Program-made: the position numbers and the translations under genes
Shown: positions 54,279 to 60,863 of the stretch, piece by piece
How positions within the stretch are numbered: position 1 is the stretch's first letter
Layout of the letters: every line of letters begins with the position of its first letter
Source: Gemmatimonadota bacterium
Lineage (GTDB): Bacteria > JAAXHH01
Assembly (NCBI GenBank): GCA_009838645.1
Contig: VXRC01000027.1
Location: 1 to 60,863 of the forward strand
DNA length: 60,863 nucleotides
Direction: 5' to 3'
Notes under the pieces: generated by a model
The model's database searches: none
Told to the model about the DNA's origin: nothing
What the model saw: only the letters and a program-made list of their open reading frames with translations

Positions 54279-55628
54279 CGTCTTGACGCGCATCCGAAGC
54301 CTGCCATGAGCCTTTCGAAGGACCTGCTCGACCTGGCACGGTTCATCCCCTTTGGCGAATATGAAACCGGGGTAGCCGGCCCCTTCCGGCAACGGGGTCA
54401 GCATGTCGCCTTCCTTCGCGGTGACGACCACGTCCTCCACGCCCGGGGTCTTCTTCGCCTCCTCGACGCCGTCGAATCCCTGGAACAATCCGCCTTCCGG
54501 CACCGGCAGCATCATCACGCCCGCGGCCCCCGGTTTGTTCCCAGAGTCGTCCATTCCCTTCGGCTCGCTATCCGTCCCGCGATCTGTGCCGCCGCGGCCC
54601 TGCGCCTTGCGGCCGACGCCGTCCACGTGTTGCCCCAGGGCGTGGCGCAGTATAAGTTCCTCCAGGGACACCCCCAGTCCGTATTCCAAAACGCGGGAGC
54701 AGAGGCCGCCGATGGACCGGCCCGCGATCTCGATGATCCGGGCCTCGCCGTGGTGGACCCGCAATTCGGCATGGACCGGTCCCTCCGTGAGTCCCACGGC
54801 CGTGGAAGCCCGCTGGACGGCATCGAAAGCGACTTGTTGCGTCTCTTCGGGCAAGCGCGAAGGCGTAACATAGATCGTCTCTTCGAAAAAGGGTCCCTCC
54901 AGGAGATCGGGCTTGTCGAACAGGGAGAGCACACGCAGGCGGCCGCCGTTCAACAGGCCCTCCAGGGCTACCTCCTGCCCGGGTATATAGGACTCCACCA
55001 TGATGCGGTGGGCATCGGGATCAAGACTCGGCGGCCGGTCCGACATGCCTTCGAGTATGCGGCCTATCCTGCGGAACGCTTCGATGAAGCCGTCTGGCGA
55101 GTCGGCCCGGATTACGCCCCGGCTGCCCGATAGCAGGATGGGCTTGAGTACACATGGATAACGCTGTTCGAGTGCGATTTCCTCGACGGGGACCGAAAGG
55201 TCGAACCGGGCGAAAGGGGGGCACCATACCCCCGCGGCCGAGAGCATTTCACGCATGCGGAACTTGTTGCGCGCGGCGATGGCTGCTTCGGGCGTGTTGT
55301 GCGGAAGGCCGAGGACCTTACACGCCCGGGCGGCGATTTCGGTGGTATAGTCGTCTACGGGCACGATGGCATCGAGGGGATGTTCACCGGCGTAGTCCAC
55401 AATTTCATCCACGGCCTGCGACACGTACCGGAGCCTGAGCGAAAGCGGGATGTCCCACTCCGCAGCCAGCACCTGGCAGAAGTCCGATCCCACGACGACC
55501 TCAAGGTTCAGGCGGCGCGCCGCTTCCAGAAACGGATCCGCGCGATAGGTCGTCGTCGGCATCAGGAGAAGCAGTCTTTTGGACGGGTTTTCTGCTGGCA
55601 TGATAAGATTGAAAAATAGAAATTCCAT
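54264..55628 (-). CDS. ATP-grasp ligase
   Basis: A 454-residue ATP-grasp enzyme of the carboxylate-amine ligase type. After an N-terminal Rossmann-like region (RLLLLMPTTTYRAD) come IVPVDDYTTEIAARACKVLGLP and NKFRMREML, the ATP-binding strand YPCVLKPILLSGSRGV and the metal region ARIIEIAGRSIGG. Some relatives join two amino acids; the substrate here is unknown. A polar insertion of about 30 residues (near 345-380) lies before the last domain. No convincing ribosome site is seen at 55628, and an internal ATG at 55601 is an alternative start. Confidence 0.82.
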   Translation of the reverse strand: MEFLFFNLIMPAENPSKRLLLLMPTTTYRADPFLEAARRLNLEVVVGSDFCQVLAAEWDIPLSLRLRYVSQAVDEIVDYAGEHPLDAIVPVDDYTTEIAARACKVLGLPHNTPEAAIAARNKFRMREMLSAAGVWCPPFARFDLSVPVEEIALEQRYPCVLKPILLSGSRGVIRADSPDGFIEAFRRIGRILEGMSDRPPSLDPDAHRIMVESYIPGQEVALEGLLNGGRLRVLSLFDKPDLLEGPFFEETIYVTPSRLPEETQQVAFDAVQRASTAVGLTEGPVHAELRVHHGEARIIEIAGRSIGGLCSRVLEYGLGVSLEELILRHALGQHVDGVGRKAQGRGGTDRGTDSEPKGMDDSGNKPGAAGVMMLPVPEGGLFQGFDGVEEAKKTPGVEDVVVTAKEGDMLTPLPEGAGYPGFIFAKGDEPCQVEQVLRKAHGRLRMRVKTVLAT

Positions 55629-55840
55629 GGACCGAAATCAATGAAATCGCCCGTCCTGTCGCACTACCATACACAGGTATAGCGAAAAAAAACTTGCTTA
55701 CGAAACTGCGCACGAAATATATTGCACGTACATTTCGCGTAATTCACCCGCAAAGTACAGGACCTTAAAACGTTCTGTCGCGGGTATTCTCGCACTCTAT
55801 CGGGTGCATTACTCCCATTATTTTATCTGGAGGGTAATCA

Positions 55841-56113
55841 ATGAATCGCACAGAATTGGCCGGTAAGGTTGCGGATGCTACTGGGTTGTCCAAAGCGCAA
55901 GCCGACGCCGCAGTCGCCGCAGCACTCGACGCCATAAAGAGCAGTCTGAGCGACGGCGATTCCGTCACGCTGATCGGTTTCGGCACGTTCAGCGTATCGA
56001 ACCGCGCTGCTCGCCAGGGGCGAAATCCCGGTACGGGCGAGTCCATTACGATCGCGGCGAGAAACGTGGCCAAGTTTACGGCAGGCAAGGCTCTAAAGGA
56101 CGCCATAGGCTAA
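55841..56113 (+). CDS. HU-family nucleoid protein
   Basis: A 90-residue histone-like protein of standard length. MNRTELAGKVADATGLSKAQADAAV begins the helical part, LIGFGTFSV is the central strand and the DNA-clasping arm reads RAARQGRNPGTGE. It bends and compacts DNA as a dimer. The ATG follows GGAGGG. The upstream region (55629-55840) is AT-rich, as expected for strong promoters, and is shared divergently with the ATP-grasp gene. A hairpin follows the stop. Confidence 0.96.
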   Translation: MNRTELAGKVADATGLSKAQADAAVAAALDAIKSSLSDGDSVTLIGFGTFSVSNRAARQGRNPGTGESITIAARNVAKFTAGKALKDAIG

Positions 56114-56125
56114 ATCCGAATCACA

Positions 56126-56160
56126 GGAGCCGGTCCGGTCGTATCGTACGGTCCGGCTCC
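56126..56160 (+). terminator. Hairpin after the HU gene
   Basis: GGAGCCGG (56126-56133) pairs with CCGGCTCC (56153-56160), and a further CCG/CGG pair lies inside after one mismatch. The T run is poor (TTCCG), so termination may be inefficient or factor-dependent. Confidence 0.55.
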
Positions 56161-56317
56161 TTCCGAAACATCGACTCACGGATGGATCCGAATTACGAGA
56201 CGTCGAATGTACGTGCGCCTCGAGGTTTTTCCATCCGTCTTCCTGATTGAACCGGGAAGGCCGAGTCGTACTTTTTTTAACCGGTAAAGCACACGTGTGC
56301 ATATGCGGAGGATCGCC

Positions 56318-56977
56318 TTGCCGCTCTATGAATTCACACTCACGGATTTCCTGTTTCCCGCGGATCTTCCGAACAACAAGGCCAATTTCCGCTTCGTCGT
56401 CGATCTGCGCTTTATCAACCACCGAAGCCAGTTTGCCACCGAACATGCCGTGATGCCCAGTCTCGACACCTTCTGGGAATGTGATACCGGGAGGTCGGGC
56501 AAGCCGAATTACGTTCGAAACGCCGGGGAGGAGAGCCTCAGGATCGGCGAAGGCCCGCCCGACCGGTGCGGCCGGTTCGAAATGGAGGCGATAGACGATT
56601 GGGACAAGCTGATCCTGTTGGTGCGGGGGAAGCGAATCCATTCCATACAGTTCAAGGTGTTCGACGTAGACCGCAAAGACGCCTGGGACAAGATCAAGGA
56701 TTTCCTGGGCGGGATCGTCGAAGCCGTCATCGGCAGAATCAAGGGAACGATCCCGGAAAACCTGCCCCTGCACCTGCCCGAATCCCTGGGAGGCGCCGCG
56801 GACGACCTGCAGTCCTTTCTCCTGAAGAAAATCGCGGGTGGCGACGCGATCCTCTTCAGGGGATCAACCACGCTCGGGGAATTGACCGATGGTGAAAAGG
56901 CCCGCATGACGGTCCACGGCCGGGGCACCGGTGGAACCTACATGATCGGTTTCGACCTCACCCAGCGGGATGGATGA
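56318..56977 (+). CDS. Unknown protein coupled to a metallophosphoesterase
   Basis: A 219-residue protein without a recognised family. No signal peptide or membrane span is visible. The first two thirds look like a beta-rich domain (LYEFTLTDFLFPADLP, RFVVDLRFIN, SIQFKVFDVDRKD), loosely reminiscent of C2-like sandwiches, followed by a helical pair (IKDFLGGIVEAVIGRIKG) and a closing beta region (ARMTVHGRGTGG). The start is probably TTG at 56318, five bases behind GGAGGA. Its stop overlaps the next gene's start, so the pair should be made together. Confidence 0.65.
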   Translation: MPLYEFTLTDFLFPADLPNNKANFRFVVDLRFINHRSQFATEHAVMPSLDTFWECDTGRSGKPNYVRNAGEESLRIGEGPPDRCGRFEMEAIDDWDKLILLVRGKRIHSIQFKVFDVDRKDAWDKIKDFLGGIVEAVIGRIKGTIPENLPLHLPESLGGAADDLQSFLLKKIAGGDAILFRGSTTLGELTDGEKARMTVHGRGTGGTYMIGFDLTQRDG

Positions 56978-58356
56978 CCAGATCCGTCATGATAGTAATC
57001 ATCAGTGATCTTCACCTTACCGACGGCACGACCGGGCAGACAATCAAGGAAAACGCCTTTCGGATCTTTGCAAGGCGGGTCCGGGACATGGCCTTCGCGG
57101 CCTCATGGCGCAAGGGAGGCCGATACCAGCCCATCGAACGTATCGACATCCTCCTTCTCGGAGATATCCTGGACGTCCTAAGGTCCACAGCGTGGCTGGA
57201 GCAAGAGTATGGGCCGCGCCCCTGGAGCGATCCCGACGATCTGGCATACATCGGGAAACTGAACGACATAACCACCGCTATCCTGGCGCATAACGAACCG
57301 TCGCTGGCATGCCTCAGGAACCTGGCCGAACCCGGTGGTCTCCTGCTGCCACCGCCCGGCGGCGCCAATGGGGATCCACAGCCATCCGAACCCGGCCTGC
57401 CGGTCGAGGTCGGCATCCACTACATGGTGGGGAACCACGATTGGTTCTATTGCCTCCCCGGTAGAGCCTTTCAGCTTCTCCGCAGAAAGGTCGCCGCCGC
57501 CCTGGGACTGAAAAACGACCCTGAACAGCCCTTCCCCCACGGGCCCGAGGAGTCTACCCGCATTGCCGGGATACTGCATGCGCACGGAGTCCGGGCGTGC
57601 CATGGCGATATCTACGATCCGTTCAACTTCTCCGGTTCGCGGGACCAGGCCTCCCTCGGAGACGCGATCGTGATCGAGCTGTTGAATCGTTTCCCCTTCG
57701 AAGTCCGCAACCGCATGGGCTCGCTGCTTCCCCGGACCTTCATCGAAGGACTGCGCGAACTGGACAACGTCCGTCCGCTGGCCGCCGCCTCCGTCTGGGT
57801 CGACGCGCTGCTGCACGAACACGGCGTATCCCCGATGCAGGCCGGGAAAGTCAAGGACACGTGGAACAGCCTGGTGGACGACTTCCTGGGCCTGGATTTC
57901 ATACGGGACCGGGGTTCGGTGTACAACCCCTTCGAGCGCGTGGACAAGCTTGAGTACGCGCTCCGGTTCACGCGGGACGTTCCGTTGGGCCTGTCCGGTG
58001 CGCTGGGTGCGTGGTGGAATCGTGTGGCGGGCGATTCAGCGGATTCCTACTTTGCCCACGCGGCCAGGGAGAAAGCGGTTGTAGACCAGGAAGCCCGCTT
58101 CGCGGTGTACGGACACACCCATCATCACGAAATCGTGCCGCTCGACGTCGCGCCGGAGAACGGGCGCCGGGGAGCGCAGGTCTACTTCAACGCGGGCACC
58201 TGGCGCTGTGTGCACCGTCTCGCCCGATCCTCCCGTTCAGGCCGGGCCTTCATCTCCTGGGACGTCATGACCTACCTGGCCTTTTTCCAGGACGACGAAC
58301 GAAAGGGACGGCCCTACGCGTGCTGGTCCGGGGCACTGGGGAAAGGCTTCGATTAA
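56974..58356 (+). CDS. Calcineurin-like metallophosphoesterase
   Basis: A 460-residue phosphoesterase with the full set of metal motifs: ISDLHLTDG near 10, LLLGDILD near 63, MVGNHDWF near 150, CHGDIYD near 210 and VYGHTHHHE near 380. It should hydrolyse phosphomonoesters or phosphodiesters with two metals. It is longer than typical (250-350), with a helical insertion between GNHD and the final GHxH. The ATG overlaps the previous gene by four bases. Substrate unknown. Confidence 0.85.
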   Translation: MTRSVMIVIISDLHLTDGTTGQTIKENAFRIFARRVRDMAFAASWRKGGRYQPIERIDILLLGDILDVLRSTAWLEQEYGPRPWSDPDDLAYIGKLNDITTAILAHNEPSLACLRNLAEPGGLLLPPPGGANGDPQPSEPGLPVEVGIHYMVGNHDWFYCLPGRAFQLLRRKVAAALGLKNDPEQPFPHGPEESTRIAGILHAHGVRACHGDIYDPFNFSGSRDQASLGDAIVIELLNRFPFEVRNRMGSLLPRTFIEGLRELDNVRPLAAASVWVDALLHEHGVSPMQAGKVKDTWNSLVDDFLGLDFIRDRGSVYNPFERVDKLEYALRFTRDVPLGLSGALGAWWNRVAGDSADSYFAHAAREKAVVDQEARFAVYGHTHHHEIVPLDVAPENGRRGAQVYFNAGTWRCVHRLARSSRSGRAFISWDVMTYLAFFQDDERKGRPYACWSGALGKGFD

Positions 58357-58382
58357 CGCCTTTTGATCCGTGGCGGGCAGCC

Positions 58383-58428
58383 GCCTGTGCACGGACGTTT
58401 CCGACGCCTGTGCACGGTCGTTTCCAGC
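58383..58428. repeat. Tandem duplication, 23 bp x 2
   Basis: gcctgtgcacgg begins both 23-bp units at 58383 and 58406, between the metallophosphoesterase gene and the tRNA promoter. Confidence 0.85.
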
Positions 58429-58461
58429 GTCTCTCCCTCGGCGCGCGGCGGTTCTTTTCCC

Positions 58462-58490
58462 TTGACTTGCAGGGGCTCGCGCCCTACCAT
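58462..58490 (+). promoter_or_regulatory. Candidate tRNA operon promoter
   Basis: TTGACT (58462-58467) and TACCAT (58485-58490) are 17 bp apart and lie 35 bases before tRNA-Leu. A GC-rich stretch follows the second box, as in growth-rate-controlled stable RNA promoters. Confidence 0.55.
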
Positions 58491-58524
58491 GGTGCTGTTG
58501 TCTTGGGAGATCCGGGGACGGTTT

Positions 58525-58611
58525 GCCGGGGTGGTGGAATTGGTAGACACAGGAGACTTAAAATCTCCCGGACCTCAATAGTCCGTGCCGGTTCGAGTCC
58601 GGCCCTCGGCA
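58525..58611 (+). tRNA. tRNA-Leu (anticodon UAA)
   Basis: A complete class II tRNA. The acceptor GCCGGGG (58525-58531) pairs with CCTCGGC (58604-58610), and the discriminator is A. The anticodon stem GGAGA/TCTCC frames the loop CTTAAAA, giving anticodon TAA. The long variable arm (CGGAC...GTCCG) and GGTTCGAGTCC of the T arm are clear. CCA is not encoded. Confidence 0.95.
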
Positions 58612-58649
58612 TTCGGGGTCATGAACACACTGGTGAATGCTGATTTGCA

Positions 58650-58723
58650 GGGCGCTTAGCTCAGATGGTTAGAGTGCCACGTTGACATCGTGGAGGTCAG
58701 TGGTTCGATCCCACTAGCGCCCA
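58650..58723 (+). tRNA. tRNA-Val (anticodon GAC)
   Basis: Acceptor GGGCGCT (58650-58656) pairs with AGCGCCC (58716-58722), and the discriminator is A. The anticodon stem CCACG/CGTGG encloses TTGACAT, so the anticodon is GAC. The T arm GTGGTTCGATCCCAC is standard. It lies 38 bases after tRNA-Leu and probably shares its transcript. CCA is not encoded. Confidence 0.96.
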
Positions 58724-58746
58724 TTCGATTCCGAACCGTATAGCTG

Positions 58747-58775
58747 CCCGGCACGGGTCTCCCCGGCCGGGTTTC
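58747..58775 (+). terminator. Weak hairpin after the tRNA pair
   Basis: CCCGGC (58747-58752) pairs with GCCGGG (58766-58771), followed by TTTCT. It is the likely end of the tRNA transcript. Confidence 0.5.
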
Positions 58776-58788
58776 TCATGCCTACTCG

Positions 58789-58848
58789 ATCCCCAACCTG
58801 ATGTTGTTATCCGCAACCTGTTGCTGTTATCCGCAACCTGTTGCTATT
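58789..58848. repeat. Tandem array, 20 bp x 3, before the dehydratase start
   Basis: Units atccccaacctgatgttgtt, atccgcaacctgttgctgtt and one more start at 58789, 58809 and 58829. The array ends four bases before the ATG at 58853, so it occupies the place where a ribosome-binding site is expected; none is visible. Confidence 0.9.
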
Positions 58849-58852
58849 CCGC

Positions 58853-59902
58853 ATGAAGATCACGGACGTCAAAGCCGTCTACCCGTCACGGAACAAGAAA
58901 GGGACGGGCGCCTGGCAGGAATACTACTGGCAGATCGTGGTCCGGGTGGATACGGACGCGGGTGTGAACGGGTACGGTTATGGCGGGGGCGGCGAGCCCG
59001 GCAAACTGATCGTCAACGGCCACCTGCGCGATGCGCTGGTCGGCAGGTCCATCGGGAGCGTGGACGATATCCGCCGGGTCTGGGACAACCTTTACTTCAA
59101 ATCCCTGCCGTACGGCCGCGGCGGCGTCACCATCATGGCCCTGAGCGGGATCGACCTGGCCCTGTGGGACCTGCTCGGAAAGGCCGAGGGCAGGCCCGTG
59201 TACGACCTGATCGGAGGATTGAAGAAGGACAGGATCCGCGCCTACGCGACCGGGGGCGATTTGTCACAGGTCCGCGACCAGGGCTATACCGCGGTGAAGC
59301 GATCGCACCAGTGGCGTTCAGAGGCCGACTACGATTCGGCCGTGGTCCAGGCGGCCCGATGCAGGGAGATGTTCGGCCGGGACGCGCTGCTCATGTTCGA
59401 TTGCTACATGTCCTGGGATAACGTAATTGCATTGCGGATGCGCGAAATCCTGGACGATTATGCGCCTTACTGGTTCGAGGATCTTGTCACACCGGACCAT
59501 CTGACCGAGCTGGCGGAACTCCGGCCCCGGCTGGCCCCGGTGCTGCTGGCCGGCGGTGAGCATGACTTCTCCCACCACGCCTTCGCCGCCATCGCCCGAG
59601 CCGGCGCCCTGGACCTGTGGCAGCCGGATATCACGTGGTGCGGCGGCATTACGGCCGGACTTCGAATCGTCGATATGGCGAGGTCACACGGCGTGCCCGT
59701 ATGCCCCCATCGCGGCGGTGAGATCTGGGGGCTGCACCTGATCGCGGCCACGGAGTGCATGGACCTGGCGGAGACCCACCCGGACCGGTGGAGCGGCGGG
59801 GAGGACGCGGTCCTGATCGACGAGCCCGTGGTGTCGGAAGGCAGCATCGCACCGTCCGGCCGTCCGGGATTCGGCGTCACGCCGAGACCGGAATTTGCCT
59901 GA
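58853..59902 (+). CDS. Enolase-superfamily sugar-acid dehydratase
   Basis: A 349-residue mandelate-racemase-like enzyme. The capping domain opens MKITDVKAVYPSR, and the barrel has three metal ligands: Asp183 in MFDCYMSWD, Glu209 in YWFEDLV and Glu236 in AGGEHDFSHH. A later VCPHRGGEIWGLH supplies the catalytic His. This arrangement resembles L-rhamnonate and related sugar-acid dehydratases, which yield 2-keto-3-deoxy acids. The substrate is unproven. The start is ATG 58853; a TTG at 58841 lies inside the repeat array. Confidence 0.87.
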   Translation: MKITDVKAVYPSRNKKGTGAWQEYYWQIVVRVDTDAGVNGYGYGGGGEPGKLIVNGHLRDALVGRSIGSVDDIRRVWDNLYFKSLPYGRGGVTIMALSGIDLALWDLLGKAEGRPVYDLIGGLKKDRIRAYATGGDLSQVRDQGYTAVKRSHQWRSEADYDSAVVQAARCREMFGRDALLMFDCYMSWDNVIALRMREILDDYAPYWFEDLVTPDHLTELAELRPRLAPVLLAGGEHDFSHHAFAAIARAGALDLWQPDITWCGGITAGLRIVDMARSHGVPVCPHRGGEIWGLHLIAATECMDLAETHPDRWSGGEDAVLIDEPVVSEGSIAPSGRPGFGVTPRPEFA

Positions 59903-59991
59903 ACTTCGGTGTAACCTGCATCCGCTCCCGTGGAATCTCAGGAGGCGTTTCGGATTCCCCTATCTCGATGAAACTGTGTGATTTGTGGTTT

Positions 59992-60035
59992 ATTCCCCGG
60001 CTCGATCGGGGAATTGACGCCGGATCATATCCGGC
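59992..60035. promoter_or_regulatory. Two consecutive hairpins after the dehydratase
   Basis: attccccg/cggggaat (59992-59999 and 60007-60014) and gccggat/atccggc (60019-60025 and 60029-60035) form two perfect stems without a following T run. They may protect or end the upstream transcript. Apart from these, the leader peptide and the attenuator, I see nothing in the 404-base gap 59903-60306. Confidence 0.5.
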
Positions 60036-60104
60036 ATGTTGATGCATCGGCATGAACCGCGCCTCGTACTGCAGCACGGCGGCGCAAAAAGGAAAGGAGG
60101 AGTT

Positions 60105-60137
60105 ATGATATCTGAACAACGGAGGTGTGACGACTGA
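60105..60137 (+). CDS. Candidate 10-residue leader peptide
   Basis: ATG at 60105 with a perfect AGGAGG (60095-60100) four bases upstream starts a ten-codon frame, MISEQRRCDD, ending in TGA. The gene is too short to be an enzyme. Its Arg-Arg codons (CGG AGG, rare types) form one arm of a long hairpin, and an intrinsic terminator follows. This is the arrangement of ribosome-controlled attenuators. Confidence 0.5.
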   Translation: MISEQRRCDD

Positions 60138-60206
60138 TCTGATCAGTTGACATTCCTCCAGACGCAAGCCGGGCGTCTCGTATTTCCAGGGGCGCCCGGT
60201 TTTTTT
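60121..60206 (+). promoter_or_regulatory. Attenuator-like hairpin, anti-terminator and terminator
   Basis: A first hairpin runs 60121-60159: GGAGG pairs with CCTCC (60155-60159), and further in CGACTGA pairs with TCAGTTG, with two mismatches and a five-base loop. AGACGC (60160-60165) can then pair with GCGTCT (60173-60178). That pairing excludes the terminator stem CCGGGCG/CGCCCGG (60169-60175 and 60193-60199), which is followed by seven T. The leader peptide overlaps the first hairpin. Confidence 0.6.
60169..60206 (+). terminator. Rho-independent terminator upstream of pyrD
   Basis: A seven-pair all-GC stem, CCGGGCG with CGCCCGG, is followed by TTTTTTT (60200-60206). It lies 100 bases before pyrD and 267 bases after the dehydratase stop. 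It is the strongest intrinsic terminator in the window. Confidence 0.8.
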
Positions 60207-60306
60207 AGTGCTTGCGCCGCTTACAGGCCGCGTATATTCGTGCACAGACACATCGTAACCCGCAGGCCGACAGGTCTCGCCGGCACAACGCCGGACCACG
60301 CCGCCC

Positions 60307-60863
60307 ATGTCCCTCTACCCTTTCATTCGCCCCCTGCTATTCCGCCTGGACCCGGAGTGGATACATCGCGCAACGCTCACCGCGGTCGGCACGGCGGGGC
60401 GCATTCCTCCCGTGCGCGGACTGCTCCGAGGTCTCCTTGCCGTGGACGATCCGCGGCTCAGGGTGGAAGCCGGCGGGCTCGCCTTCCCCAATCCCGTCGG
60501 TCTGGCCGCCGGGTTCGACAAGAATGGCGTCGCCATGGCAGGACTCGCTTCGGCGGGATTCGGATTCGTGGAGGTGGGTTCGGTCTCGGCCCATCCATCG
60601 GAAGGCAATCCCGGGCGCCCACGGCTGTTCCGTGTCCCGGAAGATGATGCGATCGTGGTCCATTACGGGGTGCCCAACGACGGTGCCGAAGCGGTGGCGC
60701 GGCGGTTCGCTTCCGCCCGGCCGTGGCGGTCGCCCGGATCGCCCGGACCGCCTGGATCGCTCGGATCGCCCGGACCGCCGGGATCGCCTGGATCGCCGTG
60801 CTCGCTCGGCCCGCCCCGCCCGCCCCCCCCGCCCCCCCCCGCCCCGCCGCCCCCGCCCCCTGG
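60307..60863 (+). CDS. pyrD: Dihydroorotate dehydrogenase, class 2 (5' part)
   Basis: The N-terminal 185 or so residues of the membrane-associated, quinone-dependent enzyme of pyrimidine synthesis. MSLYPFIRPLLFRLDPEW is the amphipathic helix region, then AGGLAFPNPVGLAAGFDKNG binds flavin, and GFVEVGSVSAHPSEGNP and GRPRLFRVPEDDA follow. The usual NRxGFNN is replaced by VHYGVPNDG. From about 60735 the frame runs into a nine-base repeat (PGS, PGP units) at the place where class 2 enzymes have a short loop, then into C-rich contig-end sequence. The gene is cut off by the window edge. Confidence 0.9.
   Translation, partial: MSLYPFIRPLLFRLDPEWIHRATLTAVGTAGRIPPVRGLLRGLLAVDDPRLRVEAGGLAFPNPVGLAAGFDKNGVAMAGLASAGFGFVEVGSVSAHPSEGNPGRPRLFRVPEDDAIVVHYGVPNDGAEAVARRFASARPWRSPGSPGPPGSLGSPGPPGSPGSPCSLGPPRPPPPPPPAPPPPPP
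60735..60815. repeat. In-frame tandem array, 9 bp x 9, pyrD
   Basis: Nine or so units of cggatcgcc / cggaccgcc encode PGS/PGP tripeptides inside pyrD. The consensus is the same as at the symporter C-terminus (6557-6646). Beyond 60807 the sequence degrades to C runs. Confidence 0.8.
60816..60863. other. Degraded contig end
   Basis: Almost pure C with occasional G and A, a likely assembly artefact continuing from the repeat array in pyrD. It should not be translated. Confidence 0.75.

Noticed and set aside
58841-58852. TTG at 58841 as start of the dehydratase gene
   Set aside because: It lies inside the 20-bp array without a ribosome site; family homology begins at the ATG 58853.
60147-60152. 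TTGACA as a pyrD promoter -35 box
   Set aside because: It falls inside the first hairpin and upstream of a strong terminator, and there is no matching second box at 16-18 bp.

Overview
The window is about 60.9 kb of GC-rich (roughly 60-65 %), densely coded bacterial DNA, apparently one complete assembly contig: both ends run out into low-complexity, probably erroneous sequence inside a gene (priA on the left, pyrD on the right). Gene content fits a Gram-negative, heterotrophic, probably uncultivated bacterium: very large FtsX-type permeases, phytanoyl-CoA dioxygenase, sialidase/BNR proteins, DUF6785-type membrane proteins, many catabolic dehydrogenases, type II NADH dehydrogenase and copper-oxidase maturation factors. 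A Latescibacterota-like lineage is my best guess, but that is inference; there is no rRNA gene. There is no phage, plasmid, insertion sequence or CRISPR array.

Layout, left to right. 83-3274: priA 3' end, an SPL-type radical SAM protein, a PaaI thioesterase and, convergent, a sarcosine/N-methyltryptophan oxidase. 3505-9023: purB, a sodium:solute symporter with a 48-residue partner, a rhodanese and a DASS carrier. 9027-18907: three closely related FtsX permeases without an ATPase, separated by a MetE-like protein and NDH-2. 19002-22223: methyltransferase, ankyrin protein, ParB-like protein and an autoinhibited Fic protein with a repeat-studded promoter. 22344-28490 (minus): oxidoreductase, small coiled-coil protein, TPR/barrel protein, and a cobalt-type nitrile hydratase operon (alpha, beta, activator) downstream of a dihydrolipoamide acyltransferase. 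28820-32230 (plus): MocA-like transferase, 2-hydroxyacid dehydrogenase, FAH hydrolase and pentapeptide protein. 32293-36264 (minus): DUF6785 protein, sialidase, RmlA. 36474-44903: SpoU methylase, FGE-like protein, Tat-exported asparaginase, PhyH dioxygenase, mannonate-dehydratase-like enzyme, AmpG-like MFS carrier, and a cytochrome c/PCu(A)C/SCO trio. 44962-55628 (minus): ATP-grasp enzyme, M32 carboxypeptidase, second DUF6785 protein, phosphohexomutase, BNR protein, fourth FtsX permease. 55841-60863 (plus): HU, an unknown protein coupled to a metallophosphoesterase, tRNA-Leu(UAA), tRNA-Val(GAC), an enolase-superfamily dehydratase, an attenuator-like leader and the 5' part of pyrD.

The most unusual property is not a gene. 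I count about 23 short degenerate tandem arrays (units 9-33 bp, 2-10 copies), about one per 2.6 kb. They fill intergenic gaps, several span the stop codons of neighbouring genes, and several expand loops in frame inside conserved enzymes (phosphohexomutase, FtsX-1, SSS C-terminus, SpoU, pyrD). Units inside genes are multiples of three; intergenic units often are not. Comparison of the three FtsX paralogues shows directly that one such array is a 12-residue insertion.

Other points worth following: a leader-peptide attenuator in front of pyrD, three direct repeats over the fic promoter, two loci that both combine a DUF6785 membrane protein with a BNR/sialidase protein and a sugar-phosphate enzyme, and a probable ATT start codon on the DASS carrier.
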